Shown here in pieces: positions 10,700 to 22,406 of a stretch of 64,000 nt of DNA. The position numbers and the translations under genes are program-made. This DNA is from Taxawa tesnikishii (nom. ined.) (taxonomy: Eukaryota > Ascomycota > Dothideomycetes > Dothideales). The notes beneath the pieces were generated by a model. The model was given only the letters and a program-made list of their open reading frames with translations. It did not search any database and had not been told where the DNA came from. How positions within the stretch are numbered: the first letter of the stretch is position 1; each line of letters opens with the position of its first letter. Location: contig JAPDRO010000001.1 in NCBI GenBank assembly GCA_030247885.1, forward strand, positions 1,302,001-1,366,000, read 5' to 3'.

Positions 10700-11708
10700 A
10701 TGTCTCGTCCATTTCCTTCACGTACAGCTTCTACCAACCTCTCGAGCAGCGGTGCTCAAAGGGTACTGGAGGGTAGAGTAGCCATTGTCACCGGCGCCTC
10801 TCGAGGTACGACTAAGATCCCTTCCATACGAAACAGTTTCTCAACCAAGTAATAGGAATTGGCGCGGCAACATGCGAGAACCTTGCGAGCAAAGGCTGTT
10901 CTCTGATCATGAATTACACCTCCGACTCCTCCTCCCAAAAGACCTCTGAGCTAGCACAGTGTCTGGAACAAGAGCACGGCATCAGGGCTCTCCCGTACAG
11001 GCCGACATGGGTACCGTCAACGGCCCCGCCCACATCGTTTCGACGGCACTGAACCACTTCGCACACCCCAAGACGCGCAAGCTGCAGATCGACATCATAA
11101 TCAACAACGCGGGTATCGCGTCGAACCGGCCGATTGAGAAATGCGACGAGGAGGACTTCGCCAGTCTGTACAACGTGAACGTGCGCGGACCCCTCTTCCT
11201 CATCAAAGCCGCGTTGCCGTACCTGCCCACCGACCGCAGCGGGCGCATCGTCAACCTCAGCAGCGTGAGCGCCAGCTTGGGATTCCATGAGCAGAGCGTG
11301 TACGGCGGGACCAAGGCGGCATTGGAGGCAATGACGCGCACGTGGGCCAGAGAGCTGAACAATCGCGCTACCGTCAACGCGGTCAACCCGGGTCCCGTGG
11401 CTACGGATATGTACAGTGGGACGAGCAAGGAGTTTCAGATCAAGATGAGCAGTTGGACGAGGAATACGCCGCTGGCGGAGGTCAGGCCGGGAGTTGATAG
11501 CGAGGAGTTTGTGGATAGCGCGGAGTTTGCAGGTGGTAGACCGGTAGGCGGAAATGCGGCTGGATTGATGTTGTGGAGTACTGACTGTGCGCGCCAGGCT
11601 TATGATACGGAGATTGCCGGTGTCATCGCTATGCTCTGCACGCCTGATAGCGGATGGTGTACTGGCAGCACCATCTGCGCGAACGGTGGCTTCAAGTTCA
11701 GCACTTGA
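10700..11708 (+). CDS. Short-chain dehydrogenase/reductase (classical SDR)
   Basis: Exon 1 is 10700..10805 (start MSRPFPSRTASTNLSSSG), then a 50 bp intron (gtacga...aatag), then exon 2 from 10856 to 11708. Motifs in order: VAIVTGASRGIGAATCENLA (TGxxxGxG NAD(P) loop, split by the intron), IDIIINNAGIA, GRIVNLSSVSASLGF, YGGTKAALEA (catalytic YxxxK) and AVNPGPVATDMY. The product is an NAD(P)-dependent oxidoreductase of unknown substrate. The tail GWCTGSTICANGGFKFST is the usual C-terminal GxxxxVDGG-like element. The frame changes once by -1 near 10983-10990 at a CCC run, between HGIRALP and VQADMG; the protein reads naturally on both sides. A segment near 11480-11575 (DSEEFVDSAEFAGGRPVGGN) is longer than in most SDRs. 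Confidence 0.82.
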
Positions 11709-12279
11709 AATACAATGCTATAAAATTTGAAACCGCAAAGCTCCTTCGGCATGGGGCTCACCAATATACACGCATAGGCAGCTCAAGCAACGATGCAGAG
11801 ACACCAATCACAAACCTTAACTTTGGGCGTTGGGACTATGCTTTTATGTGCCATCGACGAATGGATACATGATAACATAGAACTGAGGCCTTGGTATGAG
11901 AAATGAGCATTTCATGTCTCTCTACGTTACAATTTTTGCTTCATCTCACAACAGCCCACCAAGGCATCTGTCTCTCCAAAACGCCAATGGAAAAAGGAAA
12001 CACCTTTGCCAAAGCTTCCTCGATCGTTGAGATCAACCTTTCCCCGAAACTTTTTCCATGACCCGACAGACCATCATGATTTGTTGAACTCCGTACTTTT
12101 TCCGTGATCACATTAGTTGAACAATGGGTATCATAAACGTTGAAGTTTTTCCGTTGCCCCTTGCAGCATGTTGAGCGCCGCATTGTATGTTTTTCTTTAA
12201 CCGTAACTCCTCGCTACCACACTCCGAATGTTGATTAGGGAGTGATTAACCCAACCCTCGGATAAAGAAGGGAGGGGAT
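11709..12279. other. Intergenic between convergent genes, no gene seen
   Basis: 3' flanks of the SDR (+) and MET6 (-). An 80-codon open frame on the minus strand (12183..11941) has no recognisable features and I do not call it. Confidence 0.5.
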
Positions 12280-14750
12280 TTAGGACGATTTGCTGTACTT
12301 CTGACGGTAGAAGATGGCAGCGTCGACCATGTTCTTCAGCGCCTCCTTGGTCTCCTTCCACTGGCGGGTCTTGAGACCGCAGTCTGGGTTGACCCAGAGC
12401 TGGTCGGGCTTGAGATACTGCAGCATTTCCTCGATGCGATCCTTGATCTCCTGCTCGCTGGGAACACGAGGAGAGTGGATGTCATAGACACCAGGTCCGA
12501 TATGGCGAGGGTAAGCCTCCTCGACGAAGACCTTGAGCAGCTTGGCGTCAGACTTGCTGTTCTCAATGCTGAGAACATCGGCATCCAGAGCGGCAATGGC
12601 GTGGAAGAAGTCCTGGAACTCAGAGTAGCAGAAGTGGCTGTGGATCTGAGTGGAGTCCTTGACACCGGCAGTAGACAGCTTGAAGCTGTCGACAGCCCAG
12701 GACAGGTATTGCTCACGCTCCTTGCCAGCACGCAGAGGGAGACCCTCACGCAGAGCAGGCTCGTCGACCTGAATGACCTTGACACCAGCGGCCTCCAGAT
12801 CAATGACCTCGTCACGGAGGGCAAGGGCCAGCTGCTGAGCCTGGACGGACTGGTGGACGTCGTCACGAGGGAAAGACCAGCGGAGGCAGGTGATGGGGCC
12901 AGTAAGCATACCCTTCATGGGCTTCTTGCTGATGCTGGCGGCGTACTTGCTCTCCTTGACGGTCATTGGGGCAGGACGAGAGATGTCACCAACGATGATT
13001 GGTGGACGGACGCAGCGGGAACCGTAAGACTGGACCCAGGCGTGGGTGGTGAAGACGTAACCGGTGAGACGCTCACCGAAGTACTGCACCATGTCGTTAC
13101 GCTCAGGTTCACCGTGGACGAGGACATCGAGGTCAAGCTCTTCCTGGATTTTGACAACCTCGGCAATCTCCTGCTCGATGAACTTCTCGTACTCCTCAGC
13201 GGTGATCTCACCCTTGGTGAACTTGTTACGCTGGATACGGATCTCCTTGGTCTGAGGGAAGGAACCGATGGTGGTGGTGGGGAAGATCGGGAGGCTGAGG
13301 TGCTCCTTCTGTTGAGCGTAGCGGGTGTCGAAGGGAGATTGGCGGTTGTGCATCTCAGAAGTGACCTTGGATTGCCTCTCCTTGACCTTGGGGTCGTTGG
13401 TGCGAGCAGACGAGGCACGAGCCTGAACGGACTTGGCGTTGGCCTCGAGCTGGTCGCGGACAGCAGCAGGGCCCTCGGTGACGGCCTTGGCGATGATGGC
13501 AACCTCAACAGCCTTTTGAGAAGCAAAGGCAAACCAGTCCTTGACTTCCTCGGGAAGTTGCTTCTCGCTGTCGAGTGTGTGTGGCGTGTGGAGAAGGGAG
13601 CTGGAAGAGGCAACGATAACCCTATCCTTGCCAAGCTTCTGAACTGCAGTCTCGACAAGCTCGATGGACTTCTTCATGTTGTTCTTCCAGATGTTGCGGC
13701 CGTCGACGACACCAGCGGACAGAATCTGCTTCTCGCCCAGGTGTTGAATGACCTGGTCAAGCTGCTCGGGGTGACGGACAAGGTCGACGTGCAGGGCGTA
13801 GAGATTCTTGAAGGCGGCGTCGACAATATCGAAGTTGTGGACAATGTCACCGAAGTAGGTGGCAAGGACGATGTTGACGCTGGACTTGGACAGCCTCTCG
13901 TACGCAGGCTTGAAGGCCTCCTTGATCTTGGCTGGCAGGTCGAAGACGAGGACCGGCTCATCGATCTGGACAGTGTCTGCACCAGCATCCTTCAACTTCT
14001 GCAGGAGCTGCTCGTAGACTGGGAGGAGCTTCTCGAGGAGAGTGATTGGCTCGACGTTCTGGCCACGGTCTGCCTTGCCAAGGGCGAGGAATGAGACTGG
14101 ACCAAGGATGACTGGGCGGGTGGTGATACCGGCCTCCTTGGCCTCAAGGAACTCAGTGACAGGCTTTGGCTCATCGGCAAGAGCGAAGGTCTGGTTGTTC
14201 TGGAGGGTAGGCTTGACGTAGTGGTAGTTCGAGTCGAACCACTTGACCATTTCCTAGAAGATGTCAGCCGTCCATGCCCTTCTGACCGACACAAAGATCA
14301 CGTACAAGACTGGGAACGTCGATGCCGTCCTTTTGGTGACCACGACCCATGGCGAAGTACTCATCGAGGGGTTGAGCTTGTGCTTGGAGTAACGCTCTGG
14401 AATAGCCTGTTGAACTAAAGTTAGCTTCCGGGACCATTGAGTTGCAGGACAGGTATGCTTACGTTGAACATCTGAATGTGGTCGAGGACCTGATCGTAGA
14501 AAGCAAAATCGTTGCTGGGAATGATATCGACACCAGCATCCTTCTGGATCTTCCAGTGCTCCAGACGCAGCCTCTTGCCCTCTGCAACAAGGTCATCTCT
14601 GGAGAGCTTGTCGGCCCAGTAGGCCTCGTTGGCCTTCTTCAGGTCTCTGAGTCTTCCCATACCTGTGTGGTGTCTGTTAGCGAAGCTGTACCTTTCCCCA
14701 GGCGGGGAATGTACTTACGGGGAAACCCAAGGATGGAGGACTGCACCATT
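12280..14750 (-). CDS. MET6: Cobalamin-independent methionine synthase
   Basis: Four exons read from the sequence: 14750..14720, 14662..14463, 14406..14306 and 14253..12280, with introns of 57, 56 and 52 bp. The start MVQSSILGFPRMGRLRDLKKA is the canonical MetE/Met6 N-terminus. The enzyme transfers a methyl group from 5-methyltetrahydropteroyl-polyglutamate to homocysteine in the cytosol. The zinc/homocysteine ligands are visible in the last exon: QIHSHFCYSEFQDF (His and Cys), LSIENSKSDAKLL (Glu) and WVNPDCGLKTRQW (Cys). GSFPQTKEIR opens the C-terminal barrel. Length is about 768 residues, as expected. Exon 3 carries one missing base at a GGGG run on the plus strand (14368-14371), between HKLNP and DEYFAMGRG. 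In an enzyme this central that is more likely a sequence error than a null allele. Its upstream region holds a long GA repeat. Confidence 0.93.
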
Positions 14751-15149
14751 CTGGCTGTGTGTGTGCAAGCTTGTCTGAGAAGGAAGATTTGAGAGATAAC
14801 TGGAGTCTGCAAAGAGGAATTGCAGGAGAGATGGAGAGGAATGAAAGGAAAGAGGATGAAGGAGTAAGATATTCGGTGAGGTCAGGAAAGTTTTCTGGTG
14901 GGCTGGTGCTTGTTGGACGCCAAGCGCAGCCCCTCGCAGCATTTCTCAGACCACCCAGAAATTACGCCATGCCAGACCGCCGATCACATGCAGGCCCAGA
15001 CTAGCTACCACTTAGACTTCATCGTCTCGGCGAAACCCACACCAAGGAGTCATTGACACACAAAAAGGAAGTCTGGAAGCAGCAGAGACACGATGCTATT
15101 TCAGATCCGCACATTTGAATTGCGTCTTTGACTCGCACACTGGACCGCC

Positions 15150-15192
<43 letters not shown>

Positions 15193-15626
15193 CACGCTGT
15201 ATAGCTGGAAGCACATGCAAGCATCTTGTCTAGCGGGGTGACACACGGCCGTAGACTAGGCGGCGTGGAGAAAAGGCGGCCATTTGTCTGTTCGGAGAAT
15301 CTATCCGAACATCTCCCATCTCCTCTGCACCAGCACGCCCACGCATTCCACTCAGCACATTGTGCACTAAATGCAGGGGTTTGCCCTCTGCGATGCTTCT
15401 GCACCGGCCAGTCGCAATGGGATCGGAGAAGGAAATTTCATGACTTGATGACATACTGCACACCGAACTTTCTACATTCCATCTCGTATATGGTACAGCT
15501 GCGTACCCTCGCGCGGTTTGAAGCAACAGTTTCGCCCGGCGCTTTGCCGACAGCTGTTGATCAGAATCGCGCGAGGCTGAGTACATGCGCTCACTCAATT
15601 ACTTCCTCACCTCCTTCCACTTGCAC
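14751..15626. other. MET6 upstream region with microsatellite
   Basis: About 870 bp between the MET6 start and the 3' end of the FAD oxidoreductase gene. It must contain the MET6 promoter. The only distinct element is the GA/CT repeat at 15154. No gene recognised. Confidence 0.5.
15154..15191. repeat. (GA)n microsatellite, about 19 units
   Basis: A pure AG/GA dinucleotide run of about 38 bp. Read on the MET6 coding strand it is a CT-rich tract about 400 bp upstream of the start codon. CT tracts are common in fungal promoters, so a regulatory effect is possible but unproven. Confidence 0.9.
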
Positions 15627-17520
15627 TCAAAAGCTCTTCAACGACCGCCCATTCTTCACCTCCTGCCTCCACATGGTGCGATCCTGGTCCACGACGCCGG
15701 GGCCCTTGTACACTGATCCGTACAGACCGCTAGCATATTCCTCTCCCTGGCCCTTTTTGGTATACTTCCTCCTGTACCATTTGCCATACTGCAACAGATA
15801 GTACAGCCTAAACGACAGGAACGCGAATTTGTCTCTCTCCAGGTCTTCGGGATATCTTGCACCCAGGTCGACCGCAGCAGCGATGCCGGACATGCAAGCG
15901 ACTTCGTGTGCGTTGATCATCGTCCAGGCGGCGGCGTAGCGCGTGTGTTTGCGGCCTTGCAGCAGCCACATCCACGGCACCACGAACAGATAGTGCGTGA
16001 ACGAGTGGCAGAGCTGGTGCCACCAGTCCTCCCTGATGATGCACTCCTTCCTGATCTCGTCTTTGCTCCACAGATGGCTGTCCCGATCCTTGTTAAGGAA
16101 GATGGTCTGGAAGACGTGGTTCTCGAATGGGACTTCTGGTGGGAATTGCGCTTGATAGTTTGTGCAGTCGAAGCACATTTCCAGCTTCGAGAGATCGGAC
16201 GGATACATCTTGATCATGTACATGGGCTTGAAGCTCTTCTTGGCCATCTCGAGGCGTACTGACTGATCCTTACCAGAGAGGGAGGACACGGCTTGTTGCT
16301 CGTTGTAGAAGTTCTCGTAGTGCTTCTTCATGTACTCGTGATCGGTGTGAGTGACGGTAATGTCGTTGGCGTATTTTGCGCTGCCTAAGATCTTGTTCTC
16401 GCGCCATCCGGCTGTCGGCTTGAGGATACGGTGCGCTGTGTCGGTGCTGGCAATGTGTTAGCTGGAGGCACCTTTGAGTAGACTACGAGCTGCTTACAGG
16501 ACACAGAGAACAATCTCATCGTAGTCTTCCTCGAATTCTCGAGCGTTGGGGTCAGCGCGGCTGCCCTCGACGTTGTTCGGCACCCACGCACTGTCCTGGT
16601 TGTGCATGTCTGGCGAAGGCGTTCTCTTGATCAGGCGCACCTTGACGCCAGTCTTGTCTCTCTTCAGAACTGTGGTAAGCTCGGTCGACAAGCGAATGTT
16701 GACGCCCTTCTTCAGCAGGTCCTTCTTCCAGTCGTTGTAGAACTCGGTAAAGTTCGGGAAGACAACCATGGGAGGCAGGTTGCTGGCCACACTGAGCTTG
16801 TCACCGGGATACCACATACCGTACGTCGGACTCGTGACTAGCCTCTCGAGGATGATGCTTGGGACTTCTGGAGCGTAGTTGCCGGTACCCAGGAACAATG
16901 CGACCATGGGAAGAGCCACGGTGTTAGCGAACTCCTCGGAGAAACCGAAGATCTTGACCAGGTACTTGATCGGGATGATGGCGAAGAAGACCTCGAACCA
17001 GCGCACGATCTTGAGCATCCAGTGGAACCTCTTCACTTCCTTCTGGTGCTTTTCCAGTAGCCGGGTAGGGAAGACATTGGTCCAGAACTTCTCATCCTTG
17101 CCGAAGGAAACCTGCAGCTTCACTGGATCGGCGTGATGTCCTTGCCTCGCAAACATGGTCATGGTGTGGTGGAAGATGTAGCTGCCTCCCTGCACGCCCT
17201 GGTTCAACCAGCTGGCGCCCGTCTTTTCCTTGTCAATCGCGATGGAGTAGGCCTGACCACCACAGTAGTCGACGGCATCGATAAGCGTGACATCGAATTT
17301 ATCTGGGTGCTCGGCCAGATGGTGGGCACAGGTCATTCCTACAACATGATGGTCAGCAGAGGAGCGGAAGCGACGGGGGCGTTTTTCGTCTCTTACCAGC
17401 GGCTCCAGCACCGACGACTAGCACCCTCTTCTTCTTCTGGCCCTCCATGTTCTCTGCCTTGTTGAAACGAGTCTGCGAAGGCTCGGTGTGTAGCAGAGGT
17501 CTGTCGATGGAATCTGGCAT
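15627..17520 (-). CDS. FAD-dependent oxidoreductase (NAD(P)-binding Rossmann/amine-oxidase-like)
   Basis: Three exons: 17520..17397, 17338..16498 and 16446..15627, introns 58 and 51 bp, giving about 594 residues in one intact frame. The start MPDSIDRPLLHTEPSQTRF leads into KKKRVLVVGAGAAGMTCAHHLA, a perfect dinucleotide-binding GxGxxG motif split by intron 1, followed by DVTLIDAVDYCGGQAYSI, which carries the acidic end of strand 2. This protein resembles the large group of ascomycete proteins annotated as flavin-containing amine oxidoreductases. A hydrophobic stretch WFEVFFAIIPIKYLVKIFGF at about residues 175-195 could be a membrane-associated loop. The second half (WWHQLCHSFTHYLFVVPWMWLLQG) is aromatic-rich. 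The substrate cannot be told. Choosing the upstream ATG gives a short polar leader; MEGQKKKRV at residue 25 is the alternative start. Confidence 0.78.
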
Positions 17521-18183
17521 GTCCAGCTGCAAGGGAAAAGAAGCCTGTTGCCGTGTTCTCCACTAATGGCGGGCGGGGAGAACAGGAGTTGAAGAATAAA
17601 CAACGGCACAAGGTGTGCACGGAATCATCGCGTCAACAGTCTCAGGTTCGGTGCTCCTGCCGGGCGCATGGTGTGGATTAACAGCTTAAGAAAACCGCAC
17701 CCTCGTCATAGATGGCCGCCGAAGAGGAAGGCTGTTAGCCGCATCCGGTATGGTCGGTCAGATTGGCGTTGCCGAGACAGATTGGCTCATCGATTTGGTT
17801 GCGCATCCCAGATTTCCCCCTCAATCAATTTTCCGATCCCGCCGTCACTATTCGCGCATGTCGTGGAAACACGCGACACTAGACCCGTTGTAGCTATACG
17901 CGGAAAGAGACGAACATGTGCGGCGCCAATCCGGTGCTCTGGAGACTCACTGCCATTGGAAGACGGCGGCACCACCATGGCATGCCGCCCTCCAGGACGC
18001 ATCACATCACGAGTGGTGTTATACGTGTCTGCACGGCATGCCTCGTGTGGCGCCAACACAGTGCTCAATATTAAGTTGCATCGACTAACCGGCAGCCGAC
18101 GAGAAGCAGACATCTGCATGTCTCTGATATCTGGAGAAAGCGATGCGTTCCTATACAGTACCGCTTTCACACAAGGGAAAGCA
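17521..18183. other. Intergenic, no gene seen
   Basis: About 660 bp. Open frames on both strands exist but show no recognisable protein and overlap each other. Probably the FAD oxidoreductase promoter and the 3' flank of the DUF3237 gene. Confidence 0.5.
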
Positions 18184-18817
18184 TCAAAAAACCTGGTATG
18201 CGTCGTAGATGACCTGGTTGCCGACGCGCCCAGAACTCGCGATGAAGACCCCTTGATTGACCCAGCTGTACCGTTCATCTCCTGTCTCCATGGTTAGATG
18301 CAGCCGCATTCTGTACCGATCTGCTCCAGTTCCGCCTTCGTTCAGCTTCTCCAGCACTTCCTTCTTGCCGGTCCTGGTCCCCGTCGTCTGCAGGTAGATT
18401 GTTGCGCCGTCGTGCGTGAGCAGATTGTATCGCGTATCCAAATGGGCCGTCTGCTGATCCAGGTCATGGTCACGCACAATCTCCCAGTCTGGAAAACTCT
18501 CGTGTCAGCAACTGGCATCCCAGAATTGCTCGAACGGTGGTTGATGTACCTCCTCCTCCCGGGAGAATCTCTCCCCTGAGCTTTGGCCCTTCGAACCGTC
18601 CTCCCTTGAAGATGACTGTACTACGGTCGCCGTGCGGTCCTGGCCCGATCCTTCTGAAGCTCTCCATGTCGCATTCCAAGTGAAACAGGAACTGCAACGA
18701 AGGAAGCGGGAGTGTATACTCTGGGTTCGTCCATTGCGTGTTAGACAATCTGTCTATGCTTGGCGGTGGCTCAATCGTGCCGGCTTTTGGAGGCGATTGC
18801 TCTGTTTTCGAGGCCAT
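18184..18817 (-). CDS. DUF3237 family protein
   Basis: Two exons, 18817..18550 and 18488..18184, joined over a 60 bp intron, giving about 190 residues. The start is MASKTEQSPPKAGTIEPPPS. Family features in order: LPSLQFLFHLECDM, GPGPHGDRSTVIFKGGRFEGPKLRGEILPGGGDWE with the DW split over the intron, LDTRYNLLTHDGATIYLQTTG, and YSWVNQGVFIASSGRVGNQVIYDAYQV at the end. DUF3237 proteins are small beta-barrel proteins of unknown function, frequent in filamentous fungi and bacteria. No signal peptide. A good TATA-like element lies about 115 bp upstream. Assignment to the family is firm; function unknown. Confidence 0.85.
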
Positions 18818-19389
18818 CACGCTGCGGTGGAACGATGTAAAACGCTAGTTGGATACAAGGTCTGGCTCTTTTCTGCCTTCATGAGCGAGTACGTGAAGGT
18901 TTAGATTGATCACGGATGTGTACGGGTCTTTATATAAGATTTGCTAATGACGTACCTGAGGGTTGCAGCACTTCTGTACCAGTTTTGGTTCAGGGCTGTT
19001 GCACCCAAGTCAACTCCAAATATTGCAGTGGAGGCAAACAAAGACTGCTGAATAAACCGCTGATTAAGACAGAAGGCCATTCGGGTCTGCCAATTTGCGG
19101 TTGAGAACGCACGCGTATGCAGAGCATCTCCTCGCAATTTGGGCGCATTTCGCGGTCGTTGAAGCTAGGGTCGGCTCTTTGGCCTTGCTGAAGAGGAGCC
19201 ACGACGAGTGATCATGTATGGAGCAGGACAAGATGACAAGTTAGAATGACAAGAAAGGAAGTAACCGGTCAGAAACAACTTTTTGTGACTGCACAGGGTT
19301 TGGTGCGGCCCCTGGCTCAGCAAATTCAATGGTGTGAAAGTGAAGTGGAGCGAAAAGCTCGTCTACCAGCTCGAAACATCTCTGTACTT
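18818..19389. other. Intergenic, no gene seen apart from a TATA-like site
   Basis: DUF3237 promoter region and 3' flank of RCM1. No supported coding sequence. Confidence 0.5.
18929..18937 (-). promoter_or_regulatory. Probable TATA box of the DUF3237 gene
   Basis: On the minus strand the sequence reads TATATAAA about 115 bp upstream of the start codon at 18817. Position and sequence fit a core promoter. Confidence 0.4.
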
Positions 19390-21121
19390 CTATGAGGCAT
19401 CGCTGAAACCCTCCCATTCTTCATCCTCGTTTGCATCCTGCATTGCGCCCGCATCGTGATGCGTGCTCTGATCTAGAGCTGCTTCATCCCGTACAAACCC
19501 AGCCACAAAGAAGCCCATCGTCCTCTCCTCGGTGCCCTTCTCGCATCTGATGCAAGCATCTGCTATCGTTTCGGCATGCAGCGATTCAACACCGGATCTG
19601 GCGAGCATATCTTCGCAAGCCTTCACGCTGCCCCTCCTCTCCCACTTACGTAACCCTTCCACTTGATCTTCCCTCTGCAAGATCCTCCAACCCAGTTCTT
19701 TCGCAAGATCCGATAATAATGCCTTTATGACGACCTGCTCGTTTTCTTCTGCGTGCACTGAGCAAGTGGAATACGTGATTCTTCTCGCTGTGGGAAATCT
19801 GAACGCGTGCAATATGATCTTGAGTTGAAAAGCAGCAAGATTAGCCAGTCTCGTCTGCAGCTTCGCTTTATCCGCCTCAAGCTCAGCGGACTGAGGAGCT
19901 TCCTCTTCTAGACTGTCGGCCGTTCCTTTGTCAACTTGTTCGTCGTCAGTGCCCTTGCGCTTGCGCTTCTTGCTAGTCGTTTTTGGCTGTTGGCTGGCTT
20001 GAAGCGAGGGCAGATGAAGCACAGGCATGTCGTCTCTACCCACGATACCACTGCCAGAGCAGCTGGGATCGAGGAGCAACGCACCCACATCTGCGTACTC
20101 CGCGGAATTTGGGTCAAGCCTGGTGAAATCCTGACCGGCCTTTACAGAGACGATGGTATCGCCTCCAGCAAGTTTGACCATCTTCTTCAACGTCTGTGCG
20201 CGCAGTTTATCCCTTTCGCACGCTGTCACCTTGTGGGGCTCTATGGATGATGATTGTTTGTTGTGTGATGTGAGTATTGCAGCCAAGTGCGTTGTTTTGT
20301 TTCCCGGTGCAGCGGTCGCATCGATGACATGCTTGTCTTCTGGCTGCGGGTTGAGGAGATAGGCCGGGAAACATGAAGCCTTGTCCTGGAGGATGATCTC
20401 TCCAGCGAGATAAGCTGCATGCTTGGACAGGTCAGTTTTTGACGAGATAGCAATGAGGTCCGGAATATGGTCGTCTATGTATAGCCGCTTCTCGGTTCCT
20501 CTGATGTCCTGTAGAGACTTCACGCGGGTGAAATCACCAAAGCTGGTAGTCAAGCATTGCTCCTTGGTCGTCTTGAGGAGGTTGATTCGGATCCATCGCG
20601 GATGAGAGAACGAGAAGCCGCTTGCGTGGTCACCTTCGGCCGTGCCTTTCGACGCATCGTTGATCTGTGCTCTCCAGGCCTCAATAGCGGCAAATCCATT
20701 GCGTAGCCGGCATTTGGTGAATTCTGCTGTCAGTCTTGCTTTGTGTCTTGTGATCGTTAGAGACAGGACGTGTTGCTTAGGAGCCGCGATGCCTTTCTTA
20801 GATAGCAGGAGATCGTGGGCTAAGAGAAGTGCGAGCGTGGGTGTCAGCTACAGACATGTTAGGTCTGAACGTCATCACGAGCTGTTGCATTACGTGAATT
20901 AGACGCTCTTCTACACGTACCCTCTTCTCTAATTTGAGGATTTCGCTTCTTTCAATGATATCCTTCAAGGGAGCGCTCCACTTGGTCGCTTCGGTGATGA
21001 GCGCAAACACCGCACCTGGCGAGCTCTTGAGGTCCTTCTTGCCGAAGATGCGAGACTTCAGCGAACCTCCTTTCGCATCAGCGTTGGCTAAAAGCGCGGC
21101 GGCCTCATAGTAGAGTGACAT
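19390..21121 (-). CDS. RCM1: 25S rRNA (cytosine-C5)-methyltransferase, Rcm1/NSUN5 family
   Basis: Two exons, 21121..20921 and 20847..19390, with a 73 bp intron, about 552 residues in frame. The start MSLYYEAAALLANADAKGG is typical of the family. SAM-binding motif I reads DATAAPGNKTTHLAA, motif IV LLLDPSCSGSGIVGRDD, and the catalytic motif VI ITYSTCSVHAEENEQV. The two cysteines of PSC and TCS are the release and nucleophile residues of RNA m5C methyltransferases. Between motifs IV and VI sits a low-complexity basic/acidic insert (TTSKKRKRKGTDDEQ, about residues 400-450), usual for nucleolar proteins. In yeast Rcm1 methylates C2278 in domain IV of 25S rRNA. The C-terminal acidic tail NEDEEWEGFSDAS is of unknown role. 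Confidence 0.9.
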
Positions 21122-22406
21122 TGGTGGGAGGCTTGTGTTCGGGAAGTTTGGTTTTCTCTCTGATTATGCAGATCTTTGTGCAGATCACCCGCAATTGTGC
21201 ATCTTGTGTACAGCTGACAACCTCACCTACCTGCCTTTATATTCGCCGCAAACGCGCACGACACTAAACTTCATGTCTTGACCCTGCACAAATGTATGTA
21301 CATCACCCTTTGTATCACTCACGACGACGGGACAGCGTTCATGTGATACGGGCTGATGCATTTTGCATCAATCAGTCAAGTACAACTGAGAAGAACCAAT
21401 CGATTCCAACGATGTCTCAAACCTACAGCCGAGCAGAAGAGGTACGCATACAGTAATCGCTTCCGGCTCGCTTGGCATCTTTTGTCGGCCGTGGCCAGAG
21501 GCAATTGGAGGTCTGTCATCCTTTGTTGCCTCAAAGTCAAGATTTGCATTCGTGAGGGGCGTAGACGACCGTTTCGACAGGGCGAACGCCGATTCTGTTG
21601 TCAACACACCAGAGAAAACTCCTCAACGCAGGATGTCTTGTATGTGACGGCATCGCGGTCGATTATGTCGACACAGCTGGCCTCGTTAGCTTGAACGGTA
21701 CGATTCCGGGGACTGACTGTCCTTAGGCGGCTGGAAAAATCGCAGCAGTGGCCCTGTTCCGCCGATGTTCTGGAGAACGCTGGTTGCTGACTGCACCGAT
21801 AATGGAGATAATCCACCGACATGATATGGCCGTGCATGTGAATGATCGTATAAGCTATACGGAACCCGTCACATCGACACCACCACACTGATCGCGAGGT
21901 GTGACAGATCTGCGGAGGGCAAGGAGTTTATACGCAGGGTCCAGGCTTCTGTGTGGAATAGGGCACTGTTCAAACGCGTGAAGAGTCACGGGGAATTGGA
22001 CCTCAGGTATGAGGTGAGGTGATTGTATAGCCATCTTGTTTGGCTGCAGCGTGCCCGTTGTTTTACGTCCTATCCCCAAAGGCGAGAAAGTGGAATCTAT
22101 TCACTGCAGACTGGTCGGAGAGTGCTTCGTCTACGGCCTGACGGAAGGACAGATTATCAACGACTAGAAAGCTCACCCTGTCATGAAGAATAGCGTGTTT
22201 GTTGACTGGGTTGTAGGCCGTGCCAAACGAACTTGTTTGCCATTTCCGATTCCTTTGTAATTACAATTTAGACTTGGATGGTGCTCCCCAGCTGCGTCAA
22301 CAGCAGAAACTAAATGCTCTGGGCCATGTCAGCAGACTACTAGCTTCCCGGTATACCTGTTGGTTTCCGAGACGTGATCCACATTTCCGCCGTACTTGCC
22401 TGCGCC
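21122..22406. other. Intergenic, about 1.3 kb, no gene seen
   Basis: RCM1 promoter and 3' flank of the peroxiredoxin-like gene. I looked on both strands; open frames are short and show no family signature, and I see no repeat structure. Confidence 0.5.

Noticed and set aside
11941-12183. Small 80-codon minus-strand frame
   Set aside because: No recognisable motif, lies in the 3' flank between convergent genes.
12475-14094. A 539-codon open frame on the plus strand
   Set aside because: It is the antisense of the MET6 coding exon; codon bias of the real gene keeps it open.
19390-21121. RCM1 as two genes split near 20553
   Set aside because: The frame is open from the intron acceptor at 20847 through 20553; the apparent start there is only an internal TTG codon.
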